A stretch of 64,000 nt of DNA from SpSt-333 sp964371615 (GTDB taxonomy: Bacteria; Bacteroidota; Ignavibacteria; UBA10030; UBA8401): assembly GCA_964371615.1 (NCBI GenBank), contig CAYJMS010000006.1:62001-126000 (forward strand). Reading direction: 5' to 3'. Under the pieces are notes generated by a model. It did no database searches, was not told the origin of the DNA, and saw only the letters and a list, made by a program, of their open reading frames with translations. This document shows, one piece after another, positions 44,017 through 54,144 of the stretch (its first letter is position 1; each line of letters opens with the position of its first letter). Both the position numbers and the translations under genes were made by a program.

Positions 44017-45843
44017 ATGAAAAAACTACTTGTTGTCGCATTACTTTCCGCAATGGCAATGTACGGTTGCGATCTACTCGGGCCGGACGGCGCTGAAAAC
44101 GAAAGCATTTCGCAGCGCGGCGGTTACTTTTATATGCTCGACCGGTCCACCGTATCACTGGTAATGATGGACCATCAACTGCGCGAACTTCAGCGGTGGG
44201 ATCTCCTTCCGATCACGAACGATACAAGCCTTCAAGGGATCACGTTCGACGGGAAAAATCTCTGGATTACCTCATCGGGGTCCGCATTGAGGATTTTCCA
44301 GCTCGACATTCAGGGAACGTCGATAGCCGCATTGAAGTCGTTCGATGCACCGCCGCAGCGGCGCGGAACGGTGAGGGACATTGCCTGGGACGGCGGATCG
44401 TTCTGGATTGCGAACAGCGGTTCGCGGACATACTCCATTCCCGCAATGCTGTATAAAATGGATCCGCTCACCGGCGCCACTCTTGATTCGGTCTTCCTGC
44501 CGTTTTCAGAACCCCGTGCGGTCGGATATATTCCTCCCTTTCTCGATATGTACGGACGCGGGAACAGCGATCCGATGCTCTATATAAGTGACGGAAATAC
44601 CGGAATGGTGTACAAATATAATATTGCAAAACCGGCTATGGATACCGCATTTTCCGCTCCGGTTCCGCCGCGGGGGACATCCTACGTTAATGTCGTCGGA
44701 TTGACCGGTGACGGCCAATCGATCTGGCTGGTGAACGGCAGCACAACGACACCGGCGGATCATCTCTATAGGATCAATTATTTCGGCCGGGTCGACATCC
44801 GTTACGATCTTCCCTACGCATTGCCCGGGCCGATTGTCTGGGCTCCGACAGATGTCCGTGCAGCTGTAACAGCTCCGCTGACACTGTTATCGGTGTCGCC
44901 GGTTTCGGCGCGGCGCGATACGTCAATCGTCGTCGATATTTTCGGTACAGGTTTTAAATCCGGCGCAGGCTTAGCGACATCGTTCGGTGCAGGTATCACG
45001 ACCGATTCCGTTCGGTTTGTCTCGACAACGCAATTGACCGCAGGAATCACCATTACGTCCACCGCTGCGCTGGGAAAGAGAAACGTCACCGTGACAAATC
45101 CCGATGGAAATTCCATTACGAAAGATTCCGTGTTTGAAGTGACCGCGCAGACACAAGGACCGGGATATCTCTGGCTGGCGGATCAAAATTCGTTCATGCT
45201 TTATAAGATTCGCATCACCGACACGACGATTGTTGCATCGTACAATACATCGGGATTATCTTCCGCCGGCCCGCAAGGAGTGGCATACGACGGAACAAAT
45301 CTCTGGCTGGCATTTTCCAGTACGACACGGCGGCTGTATAAAATCGATACGACAGGCGGCGTCTTGAGCGAATTATCTTCTTTCGCTGCACCTGTCTCCG
45401 GAGGAACGATTCGAGGAATCGTCTTCGACGCCGGATCATTGTGGATGTCGGTCAGCGGCATTGCCAAAATCTACAAGATCAATCCTGCCGACGGATCGTT
45501 GCTCGATTCTGTCGATTCGCCCGGCGCCGAACCCCGCGGCATCACGTTCTCGGGGGGCGAGATGTACTGCAACGATACGTCGATCGATTCGGTCTTTTCG
45601 TACAATACAACGTCAGGGACATGGACATCCCGGTTTGCCACGCCGACACCCGCCGGCGGTTCGACCACCAACCGGTTTGCGACCGGACTGACATGGGACG
45701 GCAGCAACTTCTGGATCGCGAATTCATCCGGCAACTACGATCATGTCTATAAATTGACTCCGTCAGGAGACCCGCTGCTGGCTATTCCCGGACCGAATCT
45801 CGGTGCGGCACAATTGACAGGACTAACGCATACACCAAATTAA
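44017..45843 (+). CDS. Lipoprotein with two propeller-like halves and a central IPT/TIG domain
   Basis: I start at 44017, where MKKLLVVALLSAMAMYGC is a lipoprotein signal (608 aa). Repeated motifs GITFDGKNLWITSS, DIAWDGGSFWIANS, GVAYDGTNLWLAFS, GIVFDAGSLWMSVS and GLTWDGSNFWIANS predict beta-propeller blades in both halves. Residues about 291-375 (LLSVSPVSARRDTSIVVDIFGTGF...KRNVTVTNPDG) are an IPT/TIG-type Ig domain. It is probably anchored at the outer membrane in a binding role. It lies in the same run between the FGase-like gene and a porin, 13 nt before the latter. Confidence 0.75.
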   Translation: MKKLLVVALLSAMAMYGCDLLGPDGAENESISQRGGYFYMLDRSTVSLVMMDHQLRELQRWDLLPITNDTSLQGITFDGKNLWITSSGSALRIFQLDIQGTSIAALKSFDAPPQRRGTVRDIAWDGGSFWIANSGSRTYSIPAMLYKMDPLTGATLDSVFLPFSEPRAVGYIPPFLDMYGRGNSDPMLYISDGNTGMVYKYNIAKPAMDTAFSAPVPPRGTSYVNVVGLTGDGQSIWLVNGSTTTPADHLYRINYFGRVDIRYDLPYALPGPIVWAPTDVRAAVTAPLTLLSVSPVSARRDTSIVVDIFGTGFKSGAGLATSFGAGITTDSVRFVSTTQLTAGITITSTAALGKRNVTVTNPDGNSITKDSVFEVTAQTQGPGYLWLADQNSFMLYKIRITDTTIVASYNTSGLSSAGPQGVAYDGTNLWLAFSSTTRRLYKIDTTGGVLSELSSFAAPVSGGTIRGIVFDAGSLWMSVSGIAKIYKINPADGSLLDSVDSPGAEPRGITFSGGEMYCNDTSIDSVFSYNTTSGTWTSRFATPTPAGGSTTNRFATGLTWDGSNFWIANSSGNYDHVYKLTPSGDPLLAIPGPNLGAAQLTGLTHTPN

Positions 45844-45856
45844 AGGTTGAACGATC

Positions 45857-47116
45857 ATGACTACTCGAATTATTATGATGCTCCTGGCGTGTGCGGTCAC
45901 CGCATCCGCTCAATTCACCGTCGAAGGAAATTTCCGCGTGCGGTGGTATACGGACAGTTTTTACGACGCGCTGGACAACCGCGGGAAGGAAAATTTTATG
46001 CGGTACCTCGGACGGCTGCGCGGCATGACCAATCTCGGCGGCAATACAATCTTCCGCACGGAACTGATTACGCTGATCGACAATCCGAACGCGCCGGTGC
46101 GCAACATCGCCGGCACGGGTGCGATGCGTTACGGCGTCAGCCAGATCTACATGGAGATGACGCAGCCGAACTTTCTCCTCTTCGACGTGGTACGGTTTCG
46201 CGTGGGACGTCAGCAGTTTCCGCTCGGAAAGGGATTGTCGATGGGAGATTCCTATTATTTCCTCGACAAGTTCGACGGTGCGAGAGTCGACATGCTGTAT
46301 GCGCCCTTTACATTATCTCTCTTCGGCGCCATCACGGGACAAAACCTGAGCGGCACGGGATTGTATCCCGATCCGGGGAGCGACCAGCTGTATGTTGCGC
46401 GGCTCGGGACATCGTTGTTCAAACAGGACCTGATGGCATATGTGATTAATAATAAACTGCGGGGGAGTTTCAACGATTCATATACTATGGGCGGCGGTGC
46501 TACCGGCACCGTCGTGTATAAGGATCTCGATTACTTCGTCGAAGCGGCGTATCAGCAATTCAATACGCTGCCGGGACTTCCTGAACAGGGAGGAATCGGA
46601 TATATGGGAGGACTGTCGTACCGGTGGGGAATGGGGCCGTTCCGTTCCATTAAAGTCGAAACCCGGTATGCGGCGTATGAAGGAGACGATGCCGCCACCA
46701 AAGAGATTGAGATGTTCAGTCCTCCGTATCCGAGTTTTTGGTGGGGCAGCCGTGCCGGATTTGTCGACGGCGACATCGGCGGCGATTTTCCGCGCAACGG
46801 GAGGAACATCGAAGGAGGCCGGCTCTGGTATTCCCGCATCTACGTTATTCCGTCTGCGTTTCCGAAAATTCGTCTGCAGCTGCAGTACGTGAGAGTGGAC
46901 GAGTACATCGACAACGATAATTATAATACGATGGACGACGAAGTTTCAGCGCGATTATACTATACGCTGTCTGCGCAATCGGCGATCCAGCTTCGATATT
47001 CTAAAGTCTACTACAACGGACCGGACAAAGATATGAATGGCGACGGAAGAATATCCAGCACCGAAGACCGGTACGGCAGCAATAGTTTTATGGTGGAGTG
47101 GCAAGTGCAATTCTAA
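45857..47116 (+). CDS. Outer-membrane porin-like beta-barrel protein (alginate-export/OprD-like)
   Basis: This 419-aa protein has a signal peptide (MTTRIIMMLLACAVTASA) and then FTVEGNFRVRWYTD. Strands include VRFRVGRQQFPLGKGLSMGDSYYFLDKFDGARVD and many amphipathic segments, and it ends in an aromatic-terminated strand (NSFMVEWQVQF). The FRVGRQ...LGDS..LDKFDG pattern is typical of alginate-export-type porins. The substrate is unknown. In this context it may pass glutamyl oligomers or their products across the outer membrane (inference). Confidence 0.78.
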   Translation: MTTRIIMMLLACAVTASAQFTVEGNFRVRWYTDSFYDALDNRGKENFMRYLGRLRGMTNLGGNTIFRTELITLIDNPNAPVRNIAGTGAMRYGVSQIYMEMTQPNFLLFDVVRFRVGRQQFPLGKGLSMGDSYYFLDKFDGARVDMLYAPFTLSLFGAITGQNLSGTGLYPDPGSDQLYVARLGTSLFKQDLMAYVINNKLRGSFNDSYTMGGGATGTVVYKDLDYFVEAAYQQFNTLPGLPEQGGIGYMGGLSYRWGMGPFRSIKVETRYAAYEGDDAATKEIEMFSPPYPSFWWGSRAGFVDGDIGGDFPRNGRNIEGGRLWYSRIYVIPSAFPKIRLQLQYVRVDEYIDNDNYNTMDDEVSARLYYTLSAQSAIQLRYSKVYYNGPDKDMNGDGRISSTEDRYGSNSFMVEWQVQF

Positions 47117-47196
47117 AAAAGGATTGCGATATCATCGACATACTCAATAGGATAGTACAACGATACACATTTCAATCATTCACAGAGGAGGTAGCA

Positions 47197-49686
47197 ATGA
47201 AAACAATCGCGCGGTATTACACGGTACTGGCTCTGGTTCTGCTGACTGCGACAACATCGTATGCACAGATCACATCCGCTGGATCGGGGAATTGGAGCAG
47301 CACAAGCACATGGGTCGGCGATGTCGTTCCCACATCGGTCAACGATGTCGTTATTGCGGCAGGACATATTGTTGCCGTGGATGATGCAAGTGCTGAATGT
47401 AATAATATTTCATTCGGCGATGCAACTGCACAACTTGATATGAGTTCATCAGGCAGTGTGCTGAATGTATACGGCAATTTTACGATCGCTTCAGTAACAC
47501 ACCAAGCCTTTTCCGCTTGGACAACGGGGGCAAAAGTAAAATTTACCGGGAGTGCTTTAACACAAATAATCGGCGGATTTAGTACCACAGGGTTTTCCAC
47601 TTCATTTAGTGAATTGGTCATTGATAAATCTGCAGGGACGGTGACAACTGATGGATCGAATATGCGGCTTGGAATAGGTACCAGCTTTGATATTGTCAAC
47701 GGTACGTTTGAATTGGCGACGCCTGATGATATCGAGACGAGAACTTTTTCGGGTAGCGCTTCGTCGATTGCGTGTACCGTCAATAGCGGCGGAACACTTA
47801 GAACTGTTGCCGGATTGAGTCACATGAGAAGAGCGGGTAATACGGGTGAAGAAACGAAAAAAATGGGGACGCTTGTCATCCATGGGCTTGTCGAATTGAC
47901 TACCACCAGCACAAATTTTATTAATTTTAATAGCATAGATATTGAAGATGGCGGGATGCTGAGAATACTCACCGGATGGACTTCCAACAAACTCAATTCA
48001 GGTACCATTACAATAAAAAGCGGCGGGATACTTGAAAATACGACTACCACAAATGTATGGTATACAAACACAACGACTCCAACCACTGTCGTCGTCAATG
48101 CCGGTGGATCTTTCGATACCAAGTCATCCACTACTTCGTTACCCCCGGTGTTTACAAACAACGGTACCATGCGGTATTCTCGATCGGCATTGGATGGCAG
48201 CCAAACAATTTTGGATATGGATTATCATCGATTAGAAGTAAGTTTTGCGGGAGATGGCACAGGATCAAAAACATGGACAGTGGCAGGTACCCGTGCTATT
48301 GCCGAAAGTCTCGAAGTAAACAATAGTGCAAAATTCGTACTAACCGCAGCGTCAGCACAAACGGTAAACCTCAATGGTACATTAAGAATGACGAGCGGAT
48401 CCGTTGATAACAGCGATGCCGACGTTTTGTTAACGCTGGCAGACGGAGTGACTCTTTCCCGCGCTACCGGAACGATCACCAATGCTCCGGTATTCACCGG
48501 AAACCATACTGTCCGATACACAAGCACAACTACCAATGTAACGACGGGACCTGAATTACCCTCCACCGTCACAAATCTCTACATGGCATCGTCACAGACA
48601 GTCACACTTGGCGGTAACACGACCGTGACCGGAATATTGACCTTGGCGAACGGTACATTGGCATTGAACGGTACATCGTCAAGTTTCGGCACTATAGTCG
48701 GCATGGGAGGTGCATTGGCTGAAACACAATCATTGAACGCTCCATCTTCCGTCGATGTGGGAGGATTGGGCGCACTGATCACATCCGGTGCAGATCTCGG
48801 TTCCACTATAGTTCGGAGAGGATATAATGCACTGACGGGGAACAGCAATAACAGCATCTTGAGATGGTACGACATCACTCCGACGACAAATTCCGGACTG
48901 AATGCGACGTTGGTATTTCCGTACAGCGAAGGTGCTGAATTGAACGGCATAAGTGAAGCAGATCTGCGGCTCTTCAAATCTACCGATGACGGTATAACAT
49001 GGACCCTTGAAGGAGGAACTGTCGATCAGGGTGCAAATACAGTTACATTGACCGGCATCGACGGATTTTCACGATGGACGCTCGGCAGTGCCGGCGCACC
49101 TCTTCCGGTTGAATTGACATCGTTTTCGGCCGCACTCAACGGTAAAAATGTCACTTTGCACTGGTCAACCGCCACCGAAACGAACAATCTTGGATTTGAA
49201 ATCGAGCGAAAAGGTTTATATCGATCGACCGATGGATCAATGAATCAATGGATCAATCTAGGATTCGTTGAAGGAGCCGGTACCAGCAACGCTCCCCGGT
49301 CATACTCATTTCTCGATGCATCCGCTTCCGGAGCAGTTGAATATCGCTTGAAGCAAATCGACCGGGACGGATCGTTCTCATACAGCACAACGGTCGAAAC
49401 TCAGATCGCATTGTCACCGGAAGAATATTCGCTGCATCAGAATTTTCCGAATCCTTTCAATCCGACAACGGTGATCCGCTTTGCGGTGCCGAACGACCAA
49501 CGGGTGACCGTGAAAGTGTACAATTTGCTCGGACAGGAAGTCCGGACGCTGTTCGACGGGATTGCCCCCGGCGGAGAATTGCATAGCGTGAATTTCGACG
49601 CATCGGGACTTTCGGCCGGTGTCTATTATTATTCGTTGACGACGCCGGATCGATCCGATGTAAAGAAGATGCTGCTATTGAAATAA
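47197..49686 (+). CDS. T9SS-secreted protein, beta-module paralogue 2
   Basis: This 829-aa protein starts at 47197 (AGAGGAGG 6 nt upstream), giving the signal peptide MKTIARYYTVLALVLLTATTSYA. Residues 25-400 parallel the 38789 protein: GNWSSTSTWVG, NISFGDATAQ, GSVLNVYGNFTIASVTHQAF, FSTTGFSTSF, NGTFELATPDDIETR, SHMRRAGN, NFNSIDIE, ILDMDYHRLEVSF. A later part has LPVELTSFSAALNGKNVTLHWSTATETNNLGFEIERK, a fibronectin-like spacer common before T9SS tails, and the sorting domain (QNFPNPFNPTTVIRFAVP...KKMLLLK). No enzyme motif is seen. Confidence 0.85.
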   Translation: MKTIARYYTVLALVLLTATTSYAQITSAGSGNWSSTSTWVGDVVPTSVNDVVIAAGHIVAVDDASAECNNISFGDATAQLDMSSSGSVLNVYGNFTIASVTHQAFSAWTTGAKVKFTGSALTQIIGGFSTTGFSTSFSELVIDKSAGTVTTDGSNMRLGIGTSFDIVNGTFELATPDDIETRTFSGSASSIACTVNSGGTLRTVAGLSHMRRAGNTGEETKKMGTLVIHGLVELTTTSTNFINFNSIDIEDGGMLRILTGWTSNKLNSGTITIKSGGILENTTTTNVWYTNTTTPTTVVVNAGGSFDTKSSTTSLPPVFTNNGTMRYSRSALDGSQTILDMDYHRLEVSFAGDGTGSKTWTVAGTRAIAESLEVNNSAKFVLTAASAQTVNLNGTLRMTSGSVDNSDADVLLTLADGVTLSRATGTITNAPVFTGNHTVRYTSTTTNVTTGPELPSTVTNLYMASSQTVTLGGNTTVTGILTLANGTLALNGTSSSFGTIVGMGGALAETQSLNAPSSVDVGGLGALITSGADLGSTIVRRGYNALTGNSNNSILRWYDITPTTNSGLNATLVFPYSEGAELNGISEADLRLFKSTDDGITWTLEGGTVDQGANTVTLTGIDGFSRWTLGSAGAPLPVELTSFSAALNGKNVTLHWSTATETNNLGFEIERKGLYRSTDGSMNQWINLGFVEGAGTSNAPRSYSFLDASASGAVEYRLKQIDRDGSFSYSTTVETQIALSPEEYSLHQNFPNPFNPTTVIRFAVPNDQRVTVKVYNLLGQEVRTLFDGIAPGGELHSVNFDASGLSAGVYYYSLTTPDRSDVKKMLLLK

Positions 49687-49694
49687 TGTAATTC

Positions 49695-49727
49695 TGCCCT
49701 GCACCGGATTGCTTCCGCTGCAGGGCA
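49695..49727 (+). other. Intercistronic hairpin
   Basis: Arms TGCCCTGCA / TGCAGGGCA enclose a 15-nt loop, with no U-tract after it. It lies between the stop at 49686 and the TTG start at 49763. It could be an mRNA processing or stability element or a weak terminator. Confidence 0.5.
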
Positions 49728-49762
49728 CAACTAAATACTGAATTTAAATACGAAGGGTAATT

Positions 49763-52700
49763 TTGAAAAAACGAATTTCGTTATCAATCGTCATCCTGGT
49801 GCTTTGTACTATGCCTCTCACCGCTCAAGTGACGGCATCCGGCAACATCGAGTCGTATGTCGATGCGTATATCGGCACTCTGCCGGGAACTGCGATCGAG
49901 GACCAGAATAAGTATCAGACCCCAACAGCACTGCAATTGGCAACGTGGGGCAATACGATCCAAAAGATTGCGGAAGGGAAGTACGCCGACGCACACGACA
50001 GCGCAGGAACAATCGGCTATACGGTGGTTCAGTATACGCATACATCATCCTCACCGAACATCGTCTATTATATTTTGGAAAAAACTGCCGAATCATCCAA
50101 TTATTGGGGAATGTATGTCTATAATCCGGCGCCGAAAAGAGGGAAGTTGTTCATCCAATCGCCGCATCCAAAGTATGATACCAACACCGGCCAGCAGGGA
50201 ATTTTGATTTTCCACAATGTCGGTGCGCGGGCGTTCTATGTGAGCGGAACACATCGATGCAACAGCACGACCGAATCTACATGCGCCGGCACGTCGTCGG
50301 TGTGCGGGGGAACGAAATACGCGATCTCGGATCAGGCACACGTGGTCGACGGCCCGCTGTTTCAGGCGACTGTGACGTTGAGTTCGGTGATAGACGATCT
50401 GATCGTAATCCAGAATCACGGCTTCGGAATGGATGAAGGAGATCCGTACGTCATTATGGGAAACGGCAGAGCGACCGCACCGACCGGTACCGACTACCTG
50501 TCTTTGGTGAAAGATGCATTGTACGCCATCGATAACGTTTTGACATTTAAAATAGCGCACATCGACACTGACTGGACTGAATTAACAGGCACGACAAATA
50601 CCGAGGGCCGATTCATTAACGGCAGCGGAAATCCGTGCAACACATCCCCATCATCGGCAAACGGAAGATTTCTGCATATTGAACAGGAACTGAATCGCCT
50701 GCGCAACAACAGTACCAACAGGAAAAAACTCTCCGATGCGATCGCTGCAACGTTCGACGAAGAAACACTTACACTGACGTCGCCGAACGGCGGCGAAGTT
50801 GTCACTTCCGGAACGACGCATAATATCACATGGTCATCGTCCGGATTGATCAGCGCCGTGACAATTGAATATTCGACAAATGCAGGTTCGGACTGGCATT
50901 CGGTCACAGCAAATGCGCCGAACACCGGATCCTATGCCTGGACGGTTGCCGGCACAGGAACATGGAAAGCGAAAGTGCGTATCACGAATGCGGAGAACAA
51001 TGCTGTGGGAGATACCGGCGCTTTGACATTTAAAATCCTGCATTCCTCTTATCCGACTACGGGGACGACCGCGTTTGTCGATCCCGCCGCCGCATTCGGT
51101 GCGCGAAAACTGAGCGGCGTGTACGACTTCCATCGCGGCGTTGATTTTGCCGGCACATACAACGTACCGATCCGCCCCGCACGTGCGGGAGTGATTGTCA
51201 GGAGAGAAGATTCGTCGGTTACCGCAGGTACAGGGTTGCAGAGATTCGGTACGTGGATGCTGGTGAAGATCGACTCTGCTGAAGGACAAGCACGGTTCAA
51301 CGCCTATTTGCATTTGAACGGATTCCATTCGTTCAACGTCGGCGATACGGTGTCGACAACGGATACAATCGCATACATGGGAAAATCCGGTTACCAGATC
51401 AACACCGTGCATCTCCATTTTGAATTGTATAAGGACCTATCGGGAACCTCCATCAATAAAGACAAAGCCAATAATCCGATGGAGACGTTGCCGTACGTCG
51501 ATGCAAATTCATACACCGTTACATTCCAGTCCGGCAACGATTCGTCGGCAGTAGTGATTTCGATGCCCGAAACCGAGATCGATTTTGATGCCGTGACGAT
51601 ATACGGTTCGACGGCAACGCGAACGGTTGCGTACAACGCACGCACAAGCATCGATCCCGTTGATAACGACAATCCCCGCTACAATAACGTGTACATCGAT
51701 CCCGATCCCTTCGTCAGCGATTCCTCAACACAGCGTTTGCATTTTTGGACAAAAGACAGCGAAACGGGGACCATCGATTCGGCACGTATTACTGACATCA
51801 ACGGATATTCCTTTACCGTGTCGCCGTCGTCCATCGGTGCGCGATATGCGGTTGCAACGGGAAACTGGAACGGAGCGATCTGGGCATCAACATCGGACGG
51901 AGCAGCGGGGTCGGCGTCCGTACCGATTTCGCTTAACAACGTCATCGTCAATGCCGGCGTTACTGTAACGGTCAATATGCCGTCAGCCGTATGCGGATCG
52001 ATATCGTTCGGATCGACAACATCGAAACTTGATTTTGCCTCCGGAAGCGTCCTCAGTGTGCACGGAGATTTCACTCTTGCGGCGACGGCTCACAATGCAT
52101 TTTCGTCATGGGCGGACGGCGCAAAGATTGCATTTAAAGGAAGCGCCGTGCAAAAAATCTCCGGTTTCGGCGATTTTAACGCCAACAACAGCTCGATGAA
52201 GGAAGTATCCGTCAACAAGAACGGCGGATATGTGACCACTCCCGGAGCCGCATCCGGCAACGGCATGTGCATCAACATCGTCGATACGCTGGATGTCGTT
52301 AACGGATCGTTCGTCCTGGGATCACGGGATGATATTCAAGGACGGAGTCTCACAAGCGTATCCGCTGCAACGCCGGTCATAGTCGTCCGAAGCGGCGGTG
52401 TATTTTCCATGGCCGGTTCCGCTTCCCACATTCGGAGCGGCAATGTATCCGCATCAAGTACGCCGATCGGGAAATTGATCGTCCATGGATCTGCCTCCCT
52501 CGCCACGACAAGCAGCAACGGAGTGAATTTTTCCGGCATCGACGTTGAAAACGGCGGCACATTGATTTTGGAAAGTTTCAGCAACACACTACCCAATAAT
52601 TTAAAGACCGGCACACTGTCAGTCTCTGCAAATGCCACCGTGACGAACAACAGTACGGTGAATTTTTGGAATGCATCCGCAATCGTCGCACTCTCCGTGG

Positions 52701-54103
52701 GGGCGGTATACAGGGTTGGCGCGGCGACGACGGTATTTCCCCCGACGTTCAATAATAGCGGAACCGTGGTCTATGCAAGAACGGCGGGAGACGGTAGCCA
52801 GACGATCTCCGACATGAATTACAGCAGTCTCAGCATCGCATCGAGCGGCATAAAGTCATGGGACCTCTCATCATCGCGCACGATCTCCGATAAGCTCGAA
52901 ATACTCGACGGTACCCTCATGCTCACATCATCCGGGCAAACGCTTTCCGTCCAGGGCATCTTGAAACTGACGAATGATACGGTCGTGACAGGATCAAATT
53001 TCCTGTCACTCGGTACGTCGACGAGCAATCGCGGTACGCTGCAGTATTCGTCGGGCATCATCATCGGCAGTTTTCGCCGATGGTTTACCACAGCACAAGC
53101 CGATTCTACGCTCTTTCCCGTCGGTGTGTCAGAAAAACAGCGCACTGCAGCACTCACTTTCACTTCTGCGCCGTCCGTCGGCGGAACGGTCACTGCATCG
53201 TATTCCGCGATATCGCCGGGTGCAAACGGATTGCCGTTAAATGACGGCGGTACATCGGTCGTCAATGTCAGCAACGAAGGTTATTGGACTCTCACCGCCG
53301 GCGATGGGTTGAGCGGCGGGACATACTCGCTGGATCTTTCTGCGCCCGGCCATCAGGGGATCACCGATTACTCGTCGCTGCGAATACTCAAACGATCGTT
53401 CGGAAATTCTTGGACGCTTGACGGAACGCACGCAGCCGGCGTCGGCTCGAATGAGAATCCGACGGCACGCCGGGCCGGAATGACGGGCTTCTCCGAATTC
53501 GCGATCGGCGCCGCATCGGATAATCCGTTGCCGGTCGAACTGGCATACATCGCGGGATACGCCGACATGTTCAATGTCAAAATCGAATGGAAAACCTCCG
53601 CCGAAGTATCGAATTATGGATTCGAGATCGAACGGGGTGCGGAATTGGAATTTCCATCGTCGTGGATTAGCCTCGGATTTGTTAAAGGGAACGGCACATC
53701 GAACAGTACGTCGCTCTATTCGTTTACCGACCGTGTTCCTCGCGGCGGAAGGTATGTCTATCGCATTAAACAGATCGACACCGGCGGGTCTTCAAAGTAC
53801 AGCCAGCTCATTTCTGTAGAAGTCGGAGCAATGCCTCGTCAATTGATGCTGTTCCAGAATTATCCAAATCCATTTAATCCGACAACGACGATCGATTTCA
53901 CGACTCCGGCGGACGGACGGGCAATAGTGCGTGTCTATAATATGCTCGGACAGCAGACGGCGGAACTGTTTAACGGCCAGGCTCGCGGGGGATACCTGTA
54001 CCAGGTCCGCTTCGATGCGGCAACATTCCCGGCGGGCATGTATATCGTCCGATTGACATCGAACGAAACGTCCATGGTGCGGAAAATACTTTTAGTAAAG
54101 TAA
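49763..54103 (+). CDS. T9SS-secreted multidomain protein: FGase-like domain, M23 peptidase, beta-module paralogue 3
   Basis: This 1446-aa protein has a TTG start with GAAGGG upstream and a signal peptide (KKRISLSIVILVLCTMPLTAQ). Residues about 25-325 include IQSPHPKYDTNTG, SGTHR, IQNHGFG and FLHIEQELNRLRNNSTNRKKLSDAIA; the last parallels LQIECN..RDSDANRKAFANAVA of the FGase-like 42064 protein. About 336-430 is a Kre9/KNH-like domain (LTSPNGGEVVTSGTTHNITWSSSG). About 440-580 is an M23 metallopeptidase with H457-x3-D461 and the H550-L-H552 motif. About 693-1100 is the shared beta-module, and the end is a T9SS sorting domain. M23 enzymes cut peptide cross-links. The combination suggests a surface enzyme for a peptide-like polymer. 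Confidence 0.8.
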   Translation: MKKRISLSIVILVLCTMPLTAQVTASGNIESYVDAYIGTLPGTAIEDQNKYQTPTALQLATWGNTIQKIAEGKYADAHDSAGTIGYTVVQYTHTSSSPNIVYYILEKTAESSNYWGMYVYNPAPKRGKLFIQSPHPKYDTNTGQQGILIFHNVGARAFYVSGTHRCNSTTESTCAGTSSVCGGTKYAISDQAHVVDGPLFQATVTLSSVIDDLIVIQNHGFGMDEGDPYVIMGNGRATAPTGTDYLSLVKDALYAIDNVLTFKIAHIDTDWTELTGTTNTEGRFINGSGNPCNTSPSSANGRFLHIEQELNRLRNNSTNRKKLSDAIAATFDEETLTLTSPNGGEVVTSGTTHNITWSSSGLISAVTIEYSTNAGSDWHSVTANAPNTGSYAWTVAGTGTWKAKVRITNAENNAVGDTGALTFKILHSSYPTTGTTAFVDPAAAFGARKLSGVYDFHRGVDFAGTYNVPIRPARAGVIVRREDSSVTAGTGLQRFGTWMLVKIDSAEGQARFNAYLHLNGFHSFNVGDTVSTTDTIAYMGKSGYQINTVHLHFELYKDLSGTSINKDKANNPMETLPYVDANSYTVTFQSGNDSSAVVISMPETEIDFDAVTIYGSTATRTVAYNARTSIDPVDNDNPRYNNVYIDPDPFVSDSSTQRLHFWTKDSETGTIDSARITDINGYSFTVSPSSIGARYAVATGNWNGAIWASTSDGAAGSASVPISLNNVIVNAGVTVTVNMPSAVCGSISFGSTTSKLDFASGSVLSVHGDFTLAATAHNAFSSWADGAKIAFKGSAVQKISGFGDFNANNSSMKEVSVNKNGGYVTTPGAASGNGMCINIVDTLDVVNGSFVLGSRDDIQGRSLTSVSAATPVIVVRSGGVFSMAGSASHIRSGNVSASSTPIGKLIVHGSASLATTSSNGVNFSGIDVENGGTLILESFSNTLPNNLKTGTLSVSANATVTNNSTVNFWNASAIVALSVGAVYRVGAATTVFPPTFNNSGTVVYARTAGDGSQTISDMNYSSLSIASSGIKSWDLSSSRTISDKLEILDGTLMLTSSGQTLSVQGILKLTNDTVVTGSNFLSLGTSTSNRGTLQYSSGIIIGSFRRWFTTAQADSTLFPVGVSEKQRTAALTFTSAPSVGGTVTASYSAISPGANGLPLNDGGTSVVNVSNEGYWTLTAGDGLSGGTYSLDLSAPGHQGITDYSSLRILKRSFGNSWTLDGTHAAGVGSNENPTARRAGMTGFSEFAIGAASDNPLPVELAYIAGYADMFNVKIEWKTSAEVSNYGFEIERGAELEFPSSWISLGFVKGNGTSNSTSLYSFTDRVPRGGRYVYRIKQIDTGGSSKYSQLISVEVGAMPRQLMLFQNYPNPFNPTTTIDFTTPADGRAIVRVYNMLGQQTAELFNGQARGGYLYQVRFDAATFPAGMYIVRLTSNETSMVRKILLVK

Positions 54104-54144
54104 CGAAAGAGAAAAAAATAAAACGGTGACATTCGAAATTGTAT

